A stretch of 64,000 bases of DNA, from positions 2,536,001 to 2,600,000 of the forward strand of contig NZ_CP157804.1 in the NCBI RefSeq assembly GCF_040112705.1. Direction: 5' to 3'. The notes under the pieces are model-generated. The model was given only the letters and a program-made list of their open reading frames with translations, made no database searches and was not told the origin of the DNA. This stretch comes from Flagellimonas sp. MMG031 (GTDB lineage: Bacteria; Bacteroidota; Bacteroidia; Flavobacteriales; Flavobacteriaceae). Made by a program: the position numbers and the translations under genes. Position 1 is the stretch's first letter. Each line of letters begins with the position of its first letter. Below, piece by piece: positions 52,864 through 62,872 of the stretch.

Positions 52864-54173
52864 CTCTCTTTTTGTTTCCGATAGTTGTCGTCCCAATTCT
52901 TCACCTTGGGCTCTCCCAATTTATCTACGGATTTAGCAACCAATAAAGAAACGGTGGCATCACCGGAAACATTCACCACGGTACGGCACATATCCAAAGG
53001 TCTATCCACCGCAAAAATCAGTGCAAGTCCTGCCTCAGGAATCCCAGCCTGTGCCAATACGATGACCAACATTACCATTCCGGCACCGGGAACAGCTGCA
53101 CTACCTATGGAAGCCAAGGTTGCCGTAACAATGATGCCCAACTGAGCGGAAAGACTCAGGTCCATACCAAAGGCTTGGGCGATAAAAACGGCGGCTACCG
53201 CTTGATACAAACTGGTTCCGTCCATATTGATAGTGGCACCAATGGGCAGCACAAAACTGGTCACCTCTTCCTCAACGCCCAAATGCTCCTCTACCCTTTC
53301 CATGGTCACTGGCAAGGTAGCGGCACTCGAACTGGTCGAAAAAGCCAATAATTGTGCAGGGGACATTCCTTTCATAAAAAAGGCGGGGTTGGTTTTGGTG
53401 AAAATCCATGCAATCAGCAGATATACACATAGCATAAGCGCCAAACCAAGCAGTACACAGAAGGCATACCATGCCAGGGCTTGGAAAAGGTCCAAACTTG
53501 GCGACTCCACCACCAAGGCCGCCAACAGCGCAAATACACCATAAGGTGCGGCCAACATAATAATATCTATCAATTTTAAAATGACCTCGTTAAAGCCATC
53601 GAAGAATTTTTTGACGGGTTCTGCGGTTTTCTCTGGAATCAAAATGAGCCCAATCCCAAAGAATATGGCAAAGAAAATCACCTGAAGCATGTTTCCATTG
53701 TCGCTCGCGGCCTTAAATATGTTGCTCGGAACCAAATCTTCCAGCGCCTGCAAGGGGCCCGCCTCCTTTTGTTTGTCGGCGGCAGTTTTGATGTTGTCAG
53801 CATCGCCTTTGTAGTTCTCCACAAGCTCGTTCCGGGTATCCTCTGTAATGGAACCACCGGGCTTTACCACGTTCACGACCAGTAAACCTATGGTTACCGC
53901 AATAATGGTGGTGACGATGTAAATCCCTATCGTCCGACCGCCCATTTTGGAGAGCTTCGAAATGTCCTTTAGGTCGGACACTCCCTTGATCAACGATGCC
54001 AAAATCAAGGGCACCGCAATCAATTTTAGTGAGTTGATGAAAATATTACCAAAAGGTTTGATCCAATCCGAAACAATTTTGGGACCCCAATCAAATTGAA
54101 CCATTAACAACGCAAACAAAACACCCAAGGCCATCCCGATGAGGATTTGCCAGTGTAATTCCAATTTCTTCAT
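52860..54173 (-). CDS. dicarboxylate/amino-acid:cation symporter (DAACS)
   Basis: 437-residue sodium- or proton-coupled carrier for glutamate, aspartate or C4-dicarboxylates, of the GltP/GltT/DctA family. Eight helices plus two re-entrant loops are suggested by the hydrophobicity; the serine-rich loop is LLAFSTSSSAATLPVTMERVEE, and the substrate-binding helices carry the signatures GATINMDGTSLYQAVAAVFIAQ and AVDRPLDMCRTVVNVSGDATVSLL. Length is usual. The terminal codons overlap those of the DCC gene (TTAA shared), so the two are convergent; no terminator hairpin is apparent between them. Confidence 0.95.
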   Translation of the reverse strand: MKKLELHWQILIGMALGVLFALLMVQFDWGPKIVSDWIKPFGNIFINSLKLIAVPLILASLIKGVSDLKDISKLSKMGGRTIGIYIVTTIIAVTIGLLVVNVVKPGGSITEDTRNELVENYKGDADNIKTAADKQKEAGPLQALEDLVPSNIFKAASDNGNMLQVIFFAIFFGIGLILIPEKTAEPVKKFFDGFNEVILKLIDIIMLAAPYGVFALLAALVVESPSLDLFQALAWYAFCVLLGLALMLCVYLLIAWIFTKTNPAFFMKGMSPAQLLAFSTSSSAATLPVTMERVEEHLGVEEEVTSFVLPIGATINMDGTSLYQAVAAVFIAQAFGMDLSLSAQLGIIVTATLASIGSAAVPGAGMVMLVIVLAQAGIPEAGLALIFAVDRPLDMCRTVVNVSGDATVSLLVAKSVDKLGEPKVKNWDDNYRKQKES

Positions 54174-54230
54174 AAAATAAAATTATGGACGGAAAGATAC
54201 TTTATTGCATGGAAACCACCTAACGGCTCA

Positions 54231-55295
54231 TCAGATTTTGTTGGTACGGGCCAGCAACGTATAGTCTGCCAACACCAATGCCGTCATGGCCTCCACAATG
54301 GGCACGGCCCTTGGTACCACACAGGGATCGTGCCTTCCCTTGCCTTGGGTGGTCACCTGCTCCCCTTCTTTGTTGATGGTGTCGTAGGCTTGCAGAACAG
54401 TGGCCACAGGCTTAAAGGCAACACTAAAATAAATGTCCATACCATTGCTGATACCCCCTTGGATACCTCCACTGCGATTGGTCTTTGTGGTGCCATCGGG
54501 GTTAAAGGCATCGTTGTGCTCACTGCCCTTCATGGCAACCCCTGCAAAGCCGCTTCCATACTCAAAACCCTTAACGGCATTGATGGAAAGCATGGCTTCA
54601 CCCAAACGGGCGTGCAGCTTATCAAAAACCGGTTCTCCGAGACCGATGGGTACATTTTGGGCCACACAGGTGATAACACCACCAATGGTATCCCCTTCTT
54701 TTTTAATGGATTTGATGTATGCCTCCATCTGTTGGGCCATTTCAGGATCCGGACAGCGCACTGCATTGGATTCTATCTTGGAAAAGTCCAATTCTTGATA
54801 CGGTTTATCCAATTTCATCTCCCCCACTTGCGAAACAAAGGCGTTGATTTTGATATCGTTCAGAAACTGTTTGGCGATGGCTCCCGCCACCACTCGACTT
54901 GCCGTTTCCCGTGCGGAACTCCTGCCTCCTCCTCGGTAATCACGGAAACCGTACTTTTTATCGTACACATAGTCCGCATGGGAAGGTCGGTACGAATCCT
55001 TGATATGGGAATAGTCCTTTGACTTCTGATTGGTATTGTGAATGGCAAAACCAATGGGCGTTCCCGTAGTTTTTCCTTCGAATACACCGGAATAGATCTC
55101 CACGGTATCCGGCTCCTTGCGTTGCGTGACGATGGCAGATTGCCCCGGCTTTCTGCGGTTCAGTTCTTCTTGTACCTTCTCGAGGTCCAACGTTATCCCA
55201 GCGGGACAACCATCGATAATGCCGCCCAGAGCCTTTCCATGGGATTCACCAAAGGTGGTGAGCCTAAAAAGTTGTCCAAAGGAATTTCCTGCCAT
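54231..55295 (-). CDS. aroC: chorismate synthase
   Basis: 354-residue FMN-dependent enzyme that makes chorismate from 5-enolpyruvylshikimate 3-phosphate, the last step of the shikimate pathway. Signatures [52 protein letters not shown] and the conserved [21 protein letters not shown] are all present. Length matches the family. It is a stand-alone gene, 57 bp from the DAACS gene and divergent from the LpxH-like gene. No other aro gene adjoins it. Confidence 0.97.
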   Translation of the reverse strand: MAGNSFGQLFRLTTFGESHGKALGGIIDGCPAGITLDLEKVQEELNRRKPGQSAIVTQRKEPDTVEIYSGVFEGKTTGTPIGFAIHNTNQKSKDYSHIKDSYRPSHADYVYDKKYGFRDYRGGGRSSARETASRVVAGAIAKQFLNDIKINAFVSQVGEMKLDKPYQELDFSKIESNAVRCPDPEMAQQMEAYIKSIKKEGDTIGGVITCVAQNVPIGLGEPVFDKLHARLGEAMLSINAVKGFEYGSGFAGVAMKGSEHNDAFNPDGTTKTNRSGGIQGGISNGMDIYFSVAFKPVATVLQAYDTINKEGEQVTTQGKGRHDPCVVPRAVPIVEAMTALVLADYTLLARTNKI

Positions 55296-55488
55296 TCGGT
55301 ATAAAATTAGATTGCCCCCAAAGGTAGCGGATACAAAGCTAATTCAAAAACAGGCTTTTGGCTTAATGTTATTGTAACATAATTCACTTTAAGGTGATAT
55401 TATTTTAACAATATCCTCATGAATTAATGATTTGGAATTGATTTCTAATTTATTCCTACCAGTTTATTTTGTACTAAACCTTATTCGA

Positions 55489-56406
55489 TTGAAAAGAAGG
55501 AAGATAGAATTGGCAGTTATCTCGGATGTTCACCTAGGAACCTATGGCTGCCATGCGGACGAACTGATCACATACCTCAACAGCATTCAGCCCAAAAAAC
55601 TGATTTTAAACGGGGACATTATCGATATTTGGCAGTTTAGCAAGCGATACTTCCCTCCTTCCCATTTAAAAGTGTTAAGAAAGATCATTGGAATGGCCTC
55701 CAGGGGTACCGAAGTGTACTATATTACTGGAAATCACGATGAAATGCTCCGTAAGTTCAGTGATACTTCAATGGGCAACTTTAAGATCATGAACAAATTG
55801 GTGTTGAACCTCGACGGTAAAAAAGCATGGATCTTTCATGGTGATGTGTTCGATGTTTCTATTCAAAATGCCAAATGGTTGGCCAAATTGGGAGGATATG
55901 GCTATGACCTACTTATTTTGATCAATAGTTTCCTTAATTGGTGCTTGGCCAAAATGGGACGGGAAAAATATTCCTTGTCCAAAAAAATAAAGAACAGCGT
56001 AAAGGGCGCGGTCAAATATATCAATGACTTTGAAAAAACCGCTGCAGAACTCGCGATAGAAAACGAGTACGATTATGTGGTCTGCGGACACATCCATCAA
56101 CCTAAAAAAGAGATCTACGAAAACAAATATGGTCGATGCACCTATCTAAATTCCGGGGATTGGGTGGAAAACCTTACCGCTCTGGAATATTCCTTTAAGC
56201 GTTGGAAAATTTACCACTACAATCACGACCGGCTCTCCCCTTTCTTTATGGACGAAGACCTAAAGGAAATGGATATGAACGACCTTATTGCATCCATTAC
56301 GGACAAGGAAGTGAAGATGGAAGACCTTACCGAACAACAATTCAGTGAGAGCGAAGAGCATATCGACCCTGATTTCTTAGACAACAAGGGCCTGTCTCAA
56401 GATTGA
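55489..56406 (+). CDS. LpxH-like UDP-2,3-diacylglucosamine pyrophosphohydrolase
   Basis: Metallophosphoesterase of 305 residues from a TTG at 55489 (RRKIELAVISDVHLGTYGCHA); the longer frame to 55432 runs through a promoter-like AT-rich stretch and is disfavoured. Metal ligands follow the calcineurin-like pattern: SDVHLG, LNGDIIDIW, TGNHDEM, IFHGDVFD and VVCGHIHQP. LpxH removes UMP from UDP-2,3-diacylglucosamine in lipid A synthesis; Bacteroidota LpxH-type proteins are larger than E. coli's, as here. An acidic tail (about 270-305) is extra. The 3' end overlaps the convergent FAD/Fe-S dehydrogenase gene by 30 bp. Confidence 0.85.
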   Translation: MKRRKIELAVISDVHLGTYGCHADELITYLNSIQPKKLILNGDIIDIWQFSKRYFPPSHLKVLRKIIGMASRGTEVYYITGNHDEMLRKFSDTSMGNFKIMNKLVLNLDGKKAWIFHGDVFDVSIQNAKWLAKLGGYGYDLLILINSFLNWCLAKMGREKYSLSKKIKNSVKGAVKYINDFEKTAAELAIENEYDYVVCGHIHQPKKEIYENKYGRCTYLNSGDWVENLTALEYSFKRWKIYHYNHDRLSPFFMDEDLKEMDMNDLIASITDKEVKMEDLTEQQFSESEEHIDPDFLDNKGLSQD

Positions 56407-59292
56407 GACCGGGTGCAATGCCTCCCTTTTCGTCCCATCCTTGATTTGATGCCTACAACTGGTTCCATTGGCCGCAATAATGGTGTCCGTTGAACTTTTC
56501 TTCACTGCTGGAAATAATTTGAGCTCCCCAACCTGCATACTCACCTCATAATGTTCCTTTTCGTACCCAAAGGAACCCGCCATGCCACAACAACCCGACG
56601 GGATGATGGTTACTTTGTAATTTTCGGGCAGGTTGAGCATATCAAAGGTCACTTTTTGGTTGCTCAATGCTTTTTGATGGCAATGTCCGTGGATTTTTAT
56701 GGTCCGCTCTTCTTTGGTGAAACTTTCCGAAGTAATTTGTTTTACTGCTATTTCCGAAGCCAAAAATTCCTCGATCAAAAAGGATTGCGAAGCCAGTTTG
56801 GTCAATTGGCCCTTATCCTCGTGCAACCGTTGGTATTCGTCCCTAAAAGAGAGTATGGCCGAAGGCTCCAGTCCCACAATGGAAGTTCCGGCATCCAAAA
56901 TGGGCTTGAGGCGTTCCAAATTACGGGCGACCAATTTTTTGGCCTGTTTTAAAAATCCCTTCGATAGATAGGTTCTCCCGCTCTCCCCATAAAATAGTTC
57001 CACATCGTAACCCAATTTGCACAGCAATTCGATGGCATCCTTACCGATCTGGATATCCAAATATTGGACAAACTCATCGATATATAGCACCACCTGCTTT
57101 TTGGAAAGCTCCGTACGCGCTGCACGCTGCTTTTTAAGGTGATTGTTAAAATTAAAGCGTCCTACTTGTGGTAAACTCCTTTCAGGCGCCACTCCAGTAG
57201 CTTTTTTGATGAAATTCCCAATGGTTTTGGATTCGTACATCCAATTGGTTACTCCTGAAACCTTGCTGCCCAAGGCATTCAGTTGGGTATTGTGGGCAAA
57301 CAGCTTGCTGCGCAAGGAATAGCCGTTCGCTTCCTGATAATGGTACAGAAACTCCGCCTTCAAGGTGGCCACGTCCACATTGCTCGGGCACTCACTGGCA
57401 CAGGCCTTGCAACTCAAACAAAGGTCAAAGACCTGCTTTAGCTCTTCATGGTCGAAGCGGTTCGGTTTTTCGGAATGCGTCAAAAACTCCCGCAGCGCAT
57501 TGGCCCTGGCCCTTGTCGTATCTTTCTCATTTTTGGTCGCCTGATAACTGGGGCACATGGCACCGCTCATGTGGTGGCTTTTGCGGCAATCACCACTTCC
57601 GTTGCATTTTTCCGCAGCCTTTAAAATACCCTCACTATCCGAAAAATCCATAGCAGTAGAAACTTCGGGCTCTTTTCGGTCTACCTCGTATCGCAAGGAC
57701 TCATCCATGGGGTAGGCATCCACTATCTTTCCCGGATTCAGGACTCCATTGGGGTCGAAAATCGTTTTTACGCGTTTCAGGAGTTCATAATTGGCCTCTC
57801 CGATCATCAATGGAATGAATTCAGCGCGGACGATACCATCTCCATGTTCGCCACTAAAACTGCCTCGGTATTTTTTGGTGAGTTGGGCCACATCGGTGGT
57901 GATACGCCGGAACAAGACCACATCTTCTGCCTTTTTTAGATTCAGAATGGGCCTCAAATGCAATTCTCCAGCCCCTGCATGGGCGTAGTACACGGCATCC
58001 TGCCCATATTCTTTCATGATCTGGGTAAACTCCCCGATAAAATCCTTCAGGTCTTCCAAGGCCACTGCGGTGTCTTCGATACAGGCTACCGCTTTACGGT
58101 CTCCCACCATATTGCCTAGCAATCCCAATCCGGCCTTACGAAGTTCGATGGCCTTGTTGATGTCTTCCCCGTACAAAACAGGACTGGCATAGCTCAATCC
58201 CGACTTTTCAATGGTTTTGAGCAGGGCTTCCAACTGCTTTTCCAGATCTTCCGTGGTAGTTGCCTTGACCTCCAACATCAAAATTCCGGCTGGGTCGCCC
58301 TCCACGAAAAAACGATTGGCCAATTGTGCACGATTGTTCTTGGTACAGTCCAGAATTACCTTATCCATCATCTCGCATAGGTGCAGGCTGTGCTGCATCA
58401 CGGGAGCCACATCGCTCAAGCAATCCTCCAAGGTATGGTAATGGGTAGCCACCATGGCCGCAAAGGGAGGCGGTACATCATCAAGCTGAAGGGTCACTTC
58501 GGTGGTAAAGGCCAAAGTTCCCTCACTGCCCGATAAAAGCTTGCACAAATTGAAGTCCTCCTTTTCATCCCCAAAAATCCGGTTCTTCAATAGTTCGTCC
58601 ACCGCATAACCCGTATTGCGTCTGTGAATGCTCGGTTTCGGGAATTCATCGGCAATCTGTTGCTGCGTTTCCGGATTGGAAAGTTCTTCGTAAAGTTTTT
58701 GGTATATGTTAGCTTCCAAAGAATCCCCAATCCGCTTTTGGTCAAATATTTCTTTGGATATATCCGTAAAGTGTGCATCGCTCCCATCGGACAGAATGCA
58801 TTGCATGGCAACCACCTTATCGCGGGTAACGCCGTATTGTATGGAAGTGGTTCCCGAAGAATTGTTGCCTACCATGCCACCGATCATACATCGGTTTGAC
58901 GTGGAGGTGTTTGGCCCAAAAAAGAGACCAAAAGGTTGTAGGTACTGATTGAGCTCGTCACGTACCACCCCAGGCTGAACGGTCACTTGCTTTTTCTCCT
59001 TGTTCAAATGGATGATTTTGGTGAAGTGTCGGCTCACATCCACCACAATGCCCTCCCCTACGCATTGTCCGGCCAAAGAAGTTCCTGCTGTCCGAGGAAT
59101 CAGTCCAACCCTATTTTTGTTGGCGAAACCCAATAATGTTTTGATATCCTGTGGATTTTTGGGATAGGCCACCGCTAAGGGCAGTTTGCGATACACCGAA
59201 GCATCTGTGGCATAAATCGCCCTGCTCAATTCGTCGAACAACAACTCCCCTTCCAAGGATTCAGAGAGGTCTTTTAACAATTTTTTATCCAA
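56377..59292 (-). CDS. FAD-linked oxidase / Fe-S dehydrogenase (D-lactate dehydrogenase-like)
   Basis: 971 residues, from a TTG at 59292 (KKLLKDLSES). The N-terminal FAD-binding half (about 1-530) contains IPRTAGTSLAGQCVGEGIVVDVSR and the GlcD-type C-terminal signature SGEHGDGIVRAEFI. The second half holds [4Fe-4S] sites: the first Cys set CNGSGDC and GAMCPSY, then LCLSCKACASECPSN. A late HdrD/GlpC-type CCG domain carries GHCHQKALSN and IPSGCCGMAGSFGYEKEHYEV. It oxidises D-lactate or a related hydroxyacid and passes electrons on; the exact acid is not certain. No other gene in this region forms a unit with it. Confidence 0.92.
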   Translation of the reverse strand: MDKKLLKDLSESLEGELLFDELSRAIYATDASVYRKLPLAVAYPKNPQDIKTLLGFANKNRVGLIPRTAGTSLAGQCVGEGIVVDVSRHFTKIIHLNKEKKQVTVQPGVVRDELNQYLQPFGLFFGPNTSTSNRCMIGGMVGNNSSGTTSIQYGVTRDKVVAMQCILSDGSDAHFTDISKEIFDQKRIGDSLEANIYQKLYEELSNPETQQQIADEFPKPSIHRRNTGYAVDELLKNRIFGDEKEDFNLCKLLSGSEGTLAFTTEVTLQLDDVPPPFAAMVATHYHTLEDCLSDVAPVMQHSLHLCEMMDKVILDCTKNNRAQLANRFFVEGDPAGILMLEVKATTTEDLEKQLEALLKTIEKSGLSYASPVLYGEDINKAIELRKAGLGLLGNMVGDRKAVACIEDTAVALEDLKDFIGEFTQIMKEYGQDAVYYAHAGAGELHLRPILNLKKAEDVVLFRRITTDVAQLTKKYRGSFSGEHGDGIVRAEFIPLMIGEANYELLKRVKTIFDPNGVLNPGKIVDAYPMDESLRYEVDRKEPEVSTAMDFSDSEGILKAAEKCNGSGDCRKSHHMSGAMCPSYQATKNEKDTTRARANALREFLTHSEKPNRFDHEELKQVFDLCLSCKACASECPSNVDVATLKAEFLYHYQEANGYSLRSKLFAHNTQLNALGSKVSGVTNWMYESKTIGNFIKKATGVAPERSLPQVGRFNFNNHLKKQRAARTELSKKQVVLYIDEFVQYLDIQIGKDAIELLCKLGYDVELFYGESGRTYLSKGFLKQAKKLVARNLERLKPILDAGTSIVGLEPSAILSFRDEYQRLHEDKGQLTKLASQSFLIEEFLASEIAVKQITSESFTKEERTIKIHGHCHQKALSNQKVTFDMLNLPENYKVTIIPSGCCGMAGSFGYEKEHYEVSMQVGELKLFPAVKKSSTDTIIAANGTSCRHQIKDGTKREALHPVSILRQALVV

Positions 59293-59380
59293 CTTGGAAT
59301 ACTTTTTGGGAACTAAATTGGTTTTTAGAACGTAAATGTATTACAAAACTATCTCTATTTTTTAACTTAACGAGAACCTC

Positions 59381-59881
59381 ATGAAGATTACCACATTATT
59401 ATCCGTTTTATTTTTGTTTGCAACAGTGAGCTTAAGCGCGCAGAACATCTCAGAGCATGCTTTGGGACTACGATTGGGCGACAGTGACGGCTTTGGGGCC
59501 GAGATTTCCTATCAAAAATCGATTGGCCGCTACAACCGGGCGGAATTCAACCTAGGCTGGAGGGATAGCCGGGAGTTTGATGCTTTTAAATTGGCAGGAG
59601 TTTACCAATGGGTACGACCTTTGGATGGCAACTTTAACTGGTACTACGGTGTCGGTGGTGGACTGGGAAGCGTTGATTTTGATAGGCCAGAACCCGATTT
59701 TAACGATGATAACGATGGCTTGTTCGTGTTTGCGGCAGGTAATATCGGTATAGAATACGATTTTGATATTCCACTGCTCCTATCCTTGGACTTCCGACCT
59801 GAATTAGGCCTAGTTGGGTACGACGGTTTCGATAACGATTTTGATTTTGATATCGCATTGGGTATCCGATACCAATTCTAA
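59381..59881 (+). CDS. small outer-membrane beta-barrel protein
   Basis: 166 residues with a signal peptide (cleavage after LSAQ near 20). Afterwards come alternating strands with glycine and aromatic girdles (HALGLRLGDSDGFGAEISYQKSIG, FDAFKLAGVYQWVRPLDGNFNWYYGVGGGLG) and a final strand FDFDIALGIRYQF ending in Phe, as expected of an outer-membrane barrel of eight strands. An unusually Asp-rich periplasm- or surface-exposed loop (FDRPEPDFNDDNDG) could bind cations. It has its own terminator downstream. Not assigned to a named family. Confidence 0.82.
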   Translation: MKITTLLSVLFLFATVSLSAQNISEHALGLRLGDSDGFGAEISYQKSIGRYNRAEFNLGWRDSREFDAFKLAGVYQWVRPLDGNFNWYYGVGGGLGSVDFDRPEPDFNDDNDGLFVFAAGNIGIEYDFDIPLLLSLDFRPELGLVGYDGFDNDFDFDIALGIRYQF

Positions 59882-59903
59882 CGATACGATTTTTTAAAGA
59901 CAA

Positions 59904-59937
59904 GCCCTTGGCTTTTCAATAAGCCGAGGGTTTTTTT
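59904..59937 (+). terminator. Rho-independent terminator
   Basis: CCCTTGGCTT pairs (one wobble) with AAGCCGAGGG, loop TTCAAT, then a T-run of seven. It ends the small barrel gene. Confidence 0.8.
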
Positions 59938-59980
59938 ATGCCATAAACATTGAATACCTTAGCGGCTTAAACATATTGAA

Positions 59981-61102
59981 ATGAAAAAACTATTTGCCAT
60001 ATCCCTAGGTGCACTTTTGATAAGTGCCTGTAATTCTGAACCCAAAGGATACGTGTTGAGCGGAACCATTACCGGAGAACCCGAAAATGGAACCCAAATA
60101 TTTTTGAAGACCACCGATTCCCTAAACCAATTGGTGGATATCGACACTACCGCCGTCCAAGATGGACTTTTCAGCTTTAGCGGAAACCAAGTGGAGCCCA
60201 AGATGTACTATCTTTTTGTGGATAAAATGCGTGGAAACGTTCCGGTAATCGTGGAGAACGGAACAATCGATGTAGAATTCCAAAAAGATAGCATTGGATA
60301 CGCAAAGCTCAAAGGAACCGAACAAAACGAAGTATTCATGGACTTTTTGGAAGAGTCCCGCAGGTTTTCTGAAAGAGCGCAATCTATGCAGAACGATATG
60401 CGTACCGCAGCCCAGCAGCAAGATACTGCCACTGTGGCCGCACTTCGCGAGGAATTCATGGAATTTCAGGAAGATGCCAAAAATTTCAACCTTGATTTTG
60501 CGAAGAGCCATCCAGATGCCTACATCTCCGTTTTGGTCATCGGTAACCTGTTGGCCACAAAGTCAGCTACCGTAGATGAAATCAAATCCATGTTCGAGGC
60601 ACTTTCACCCGAGATGAAGGAAACCGAACCTGCAAAAAAGATTGCGGAGCAGCTTGAAAATTTAAAATCTACCGAAGTGGGAGCCACAGCGCCCGACTTT
60701 TCTGCCCCTACGCCCTCGGGTGACGTGCTAGCATTGAGCGATGTGACCAGCAATGCAAAACTTACCTTGGTCGACTTTTGGGCCGCATGGTGCAGACCCT
60801 GTCGTGCCGAAAACCCAAACATTGTATCGGTCTACAAAAAATACCACGAAAAAGGTTTCGACGTTTTGGGCGTTTCTTTGGATACCCAAGCCGAACAATG
60901 GACCGGCGCTATTGAAGCCGATGGATTGGAATGGAACCATATTTCCAACCTTCAGCGTTTTCAGGACCCGATTGCCCGTTTGTACAACATCAATGCTATT
61001 CCTGCTGCATTTTTATTGGACGAAAATGGGGTTATCGTAGCAAGAGACCTCAGGGGACCTGCTTTGGAAGAAAAAGTGGCCGAAATACTTGGTAAGAGCT
61101 AA
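59981..61102 (+). CDS. TlpA-like disulfide reductase lipoprotein with DUF4369 domain
   Basis: 373 residues. Lipobox LLISACNSE (Cys near 17). The first part (about 20-130) is a DUF4369 immunoglobulin-like domain (GYVLSGTITGEPENGTQIFLK). A helical coiled linker follows (about 130-230), then the TlpA/thioredoxin domain with the redox motif WCRPC (Cys271, Cys274) in DFWAAWCRPCRAENPN and the cis-Pro region AIPAAFLLDENGVIVA. It reduces disulfides in the periplasm. This architecture is characteristic of Bacteroidota. Ends with the terminator at 61126-61156. Confidence 0.92.
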   Translation: MKKLFAISLGALLISACNSEPKGYVLSGTITGEPENGTQIFLKTTDSLNQLVDIDTTAVQDGLFSFSGNQVEPKMYYLFVDKMRGNVPVIVENGTIDVEFQKDSIGYAKLKGTEQNEVFMDFLEESRRFSERAQSMQNDMRTAAQQQDTATVAALREEFMEFQEDAKNFNLDFAKSHPDAYISVLVIGNLLATKSATVDEIKSMFEALSPEMKETEPAKKIAEQLENLKSTEVGATAPDFSAPTPSGDVLALSDVTSNAKLTLVDFWAAWCRPCRAENPNIVSVYKKYHEKGFDVLGVSLDTQAEQWTGAIEADGLEWNHISNLQRFQDPIARLYNINAIPAAFLLDENGVIVARDLRGPALEEKVAEILGKS

Positions 61103-61125
61103 ATCAGCCCTAAAATATAGATGAA

Positions 61126-61156
61126 CAAAGGTCTTGAAGTTTCAAGGCCTTTTTTT
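61126..61156 (+). terminator. Rho-independent terminator
   Basis: AAAGGTCTTGAA pairs (one wobble) with TTCAAGGCCTTT in a short hairpin, followed by a T-run. It lies 24 bp past the TlpA stop codon. Confidence 0.75.
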
Positions 61157-61178
61157 ATGGGATTTATGGATGACCATC

Positions 61179-61199
61179 ATTCCGTGCTTGACACGGAAT
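61179..61199. repeat. dispersed palindrome
   Basis: ATTCCGTG / CACGGAAT with loop CTTGA. A common dispersed hairpin in bacterial genomes; it lies between the TlpA terminator and the rhomboid gene. Confidence 0.5.
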
Positions 61200-61250
61200 C
61201 CATTCGAATTGAAAACCATACTTCCAATAAAATTACCTATGGCATCTTAG

Positions 61251-61901
61251 CTAAATCTTGCCCATTTTGTCTAATACAAAAAGGATGATGATAGGAATGG
61301 CCAAGAGCACCACAATCAAGGTGTCCGTGACAAAAAGTTCTGGTTTAAACAATAAAGTGGTTGCATATCCCCCAATGGCTCCCCCAAAGTGGGCGGTGTG
61401 TCCTATATTGCCCATCCGGCTTTTCATCCCCCAAATGGAATACAACAAGTAAGCAATCCCCAACACATAGGCCGGTAATGGAATGGGAATGAACATAATG
61501 CCCAATTGCATATCAGGGTTGAGCAATATGGCGGCGTACAACACGCCCATAACCGCACCACTGGCCCCTACGGCACTGTAAAATGGCTCATCTTTATGAA
61601 AAACCAAGGCCAAAAGGCTTCCTGCCAGCAGACTCACAAAATAGATGATTAAAAATTTGATGGAGCCGAACCAACCAATCACTACCGGAGCAAAAAAATA
61701 CAGCGTGAACATATTGAGGAACAAATGGGAAAAATCCACGTGCAAAAAGCCAGAGGTGGCCATCCGTTCCCGCTGCCCCGCTTGTATGGCACTGATACTG
61801 AACTTGTATCTGTCAAAAAACGCCATATTATTGAAACCACGTAGTGAAACCAGCACATTGGCAGCCATGATGGCTATCGTAGCGATATGTAAATTGAGCA
61901 T
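61251..61901 (-). CDS. rhomboid-family intramembrane serine protease
   Basis: 216 residues, six predicted transmembrane helices. The catalytic serine is in VGASGAVMG (Ser114) and the histidine in HTAHFGGAIGG (His171, in the AHxxG context). The HLFLNM motif (His59, Asn63) sits in the second helix. The length is that of a minimal rhomboid without extra domains. It cleaves within membrane segments of partner proteins; targets are unknown. It is divergent from the LpxL-like acyltransferase gene. Confidence 0.93.
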   Translation of the reverse strand: MLNLHIATIAIMAANVLVSLRGFNNMAFFDRYKFSISAIQAGQRERMATSGFLHVDFSHLFLNMFTLYFFAPVVIGWFGSIKFLIIYFVSLLAGSLLALVFHKDEPFYSAVGASGAVMGVLYAAILLNPDMQLGIMFIPIPLPAYVLGIAYLLYSIWGMKSRMGNIGHTAHFGGAIGGYATTLLFKPELFVTDTLIVVLLAIPIIILFVLDKMGKI

Positions 61902-61930
61902 GTAAATAAAGGTTTGGGTTCAAATATAGC

Positions 61931-61938
61931 TATATTTG
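61931..61938 (+). promoter_or_regulatory. -7 promoter box of the LpxL-like gene
   Basis: TATATTTG, an exact TAnnTTTG match, 16 bp upstream of the ATG at 61955. A TTTG lies 14 bp upstream (61913), rather close for a -33 element. Confidence 0.6.
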
Positions 61939-61954
61939 CACACAAGAATAGTCT

Positions 61955-62872
61955 ATGCAGCTGGTAGTTTATATCCTTGTTTATCCTTTGCTCTGGTTGG
62001 TTTCCAGACTCCCTTTTAAAATCATTTATTTTATCTCCGATGGGGTCTACATACTCCTGTACTACCTTATTGGGTACCGCAAAAAGGTGGTGCGCAACAA
62101 TTTGGCCCTTGTTTTTCCTGAAAAATCAGAAGAGGAACGATTGGTTATAGAGAAAAAGTTCTTCAGGCATATGTGCGATATCTTTCTGGAGATGATCAAG
62201 ACTCTGGGGATTAGCAATAAGGAAGTCCAAAAAAGATTTACGGTCACCAACATGGAGGTGCTCCACGAGCTTGAAGCAAAGGGCATCAACACCATGCTGA
62301 TGCTGCCACATTATGCCAGCTGGGAGTGGGTGGTTTCCCTTAATCTTCAAATTAAGTCCAAAGGCTACGGTATCTACCAAAAAATAAAGAACAAGTATTT
62401 TGATAAACTGGTACGGGACCTTAGGGGCAGGTTCAACACCCAACTGATTTCCACAAGGGAGTCCCGAAAAATTTTGAAGGACGCCAAGGAAAGTAAACTA
62501 CTGCTCATGGTGGGTATCATTAGCGATCAATCGCCCATGGTCATCAAGGCCAAATACTGGACAGATTTTATGGGCATAGTGGTACCTGTGCATGTGGGGG
62601 GCGAGGAAATTTGCAAAGCAAACGATATTATTCCCGTCTACCTCAAGACACGTAAAATTGGAAGGGGCTATTATGAGGGTACGGTCAAGGTACTTTCCGA
62701 AAACCCATCGGAGGTAGAAGACTACAAAATCACCGACGCCTTTTTACGGGAGACTGAAAAATCCATCCGGGAAGCGCCAGAATATTACTTCTGGACACAT
62801 AAACGTTGGAAACACAAGGACAAAGTACCCAAGGAGTTCCAGATAACAACCCAAAAGGTGGTCAATTCCTAG
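61955..62872 (+). CDS. lysophospholipid/lipid A acyltransferase, LpxL-like
   Basis: 305 residues with an N-terminal transmembrane helix (VVYILVYPLLWLVS). The HxxxxE/D acyltransferase motif is in MLPHYASWEWVV, and the second acyl-CoA/ACP-binding block around IISDQSPM and FMGIVVPVHVGGEEI is present. It places it in the HtrB/LpxL lauroyltransferase family, which adds a secondary acyl chain to lipid A. Its exact acyl preference is not known. The stop codon is shared with the convergent GlmM gene (CTAG). Confidence 0.9.
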   Translation: MQLVVYILVYPLLWLVSRLPFKIIYFISDGVYILLYYLIGYRKKVVRNNLALVFPEKSEEERLVIEKKFFRHMCDIFLEMIKTLGISNKEVQKRFTVTNMEVLHELEAKGINTMLMLPHYASWEWVVSLNLQIKSKGYGIYQKIKNKYFDKLVRDLRGRFNTQLISTRESRKILKDAKESKLLLMVGIISDQSPMVIKAKYWTDFMGIVVPVHVGGEEICKANDIIPVYLKTRKIGRGYYEGTVKVLSENPSEVEDYKITDAFLRETEKSIREAPEYYFWTHKRWKHKDKVPKEFQITTQKVVNS

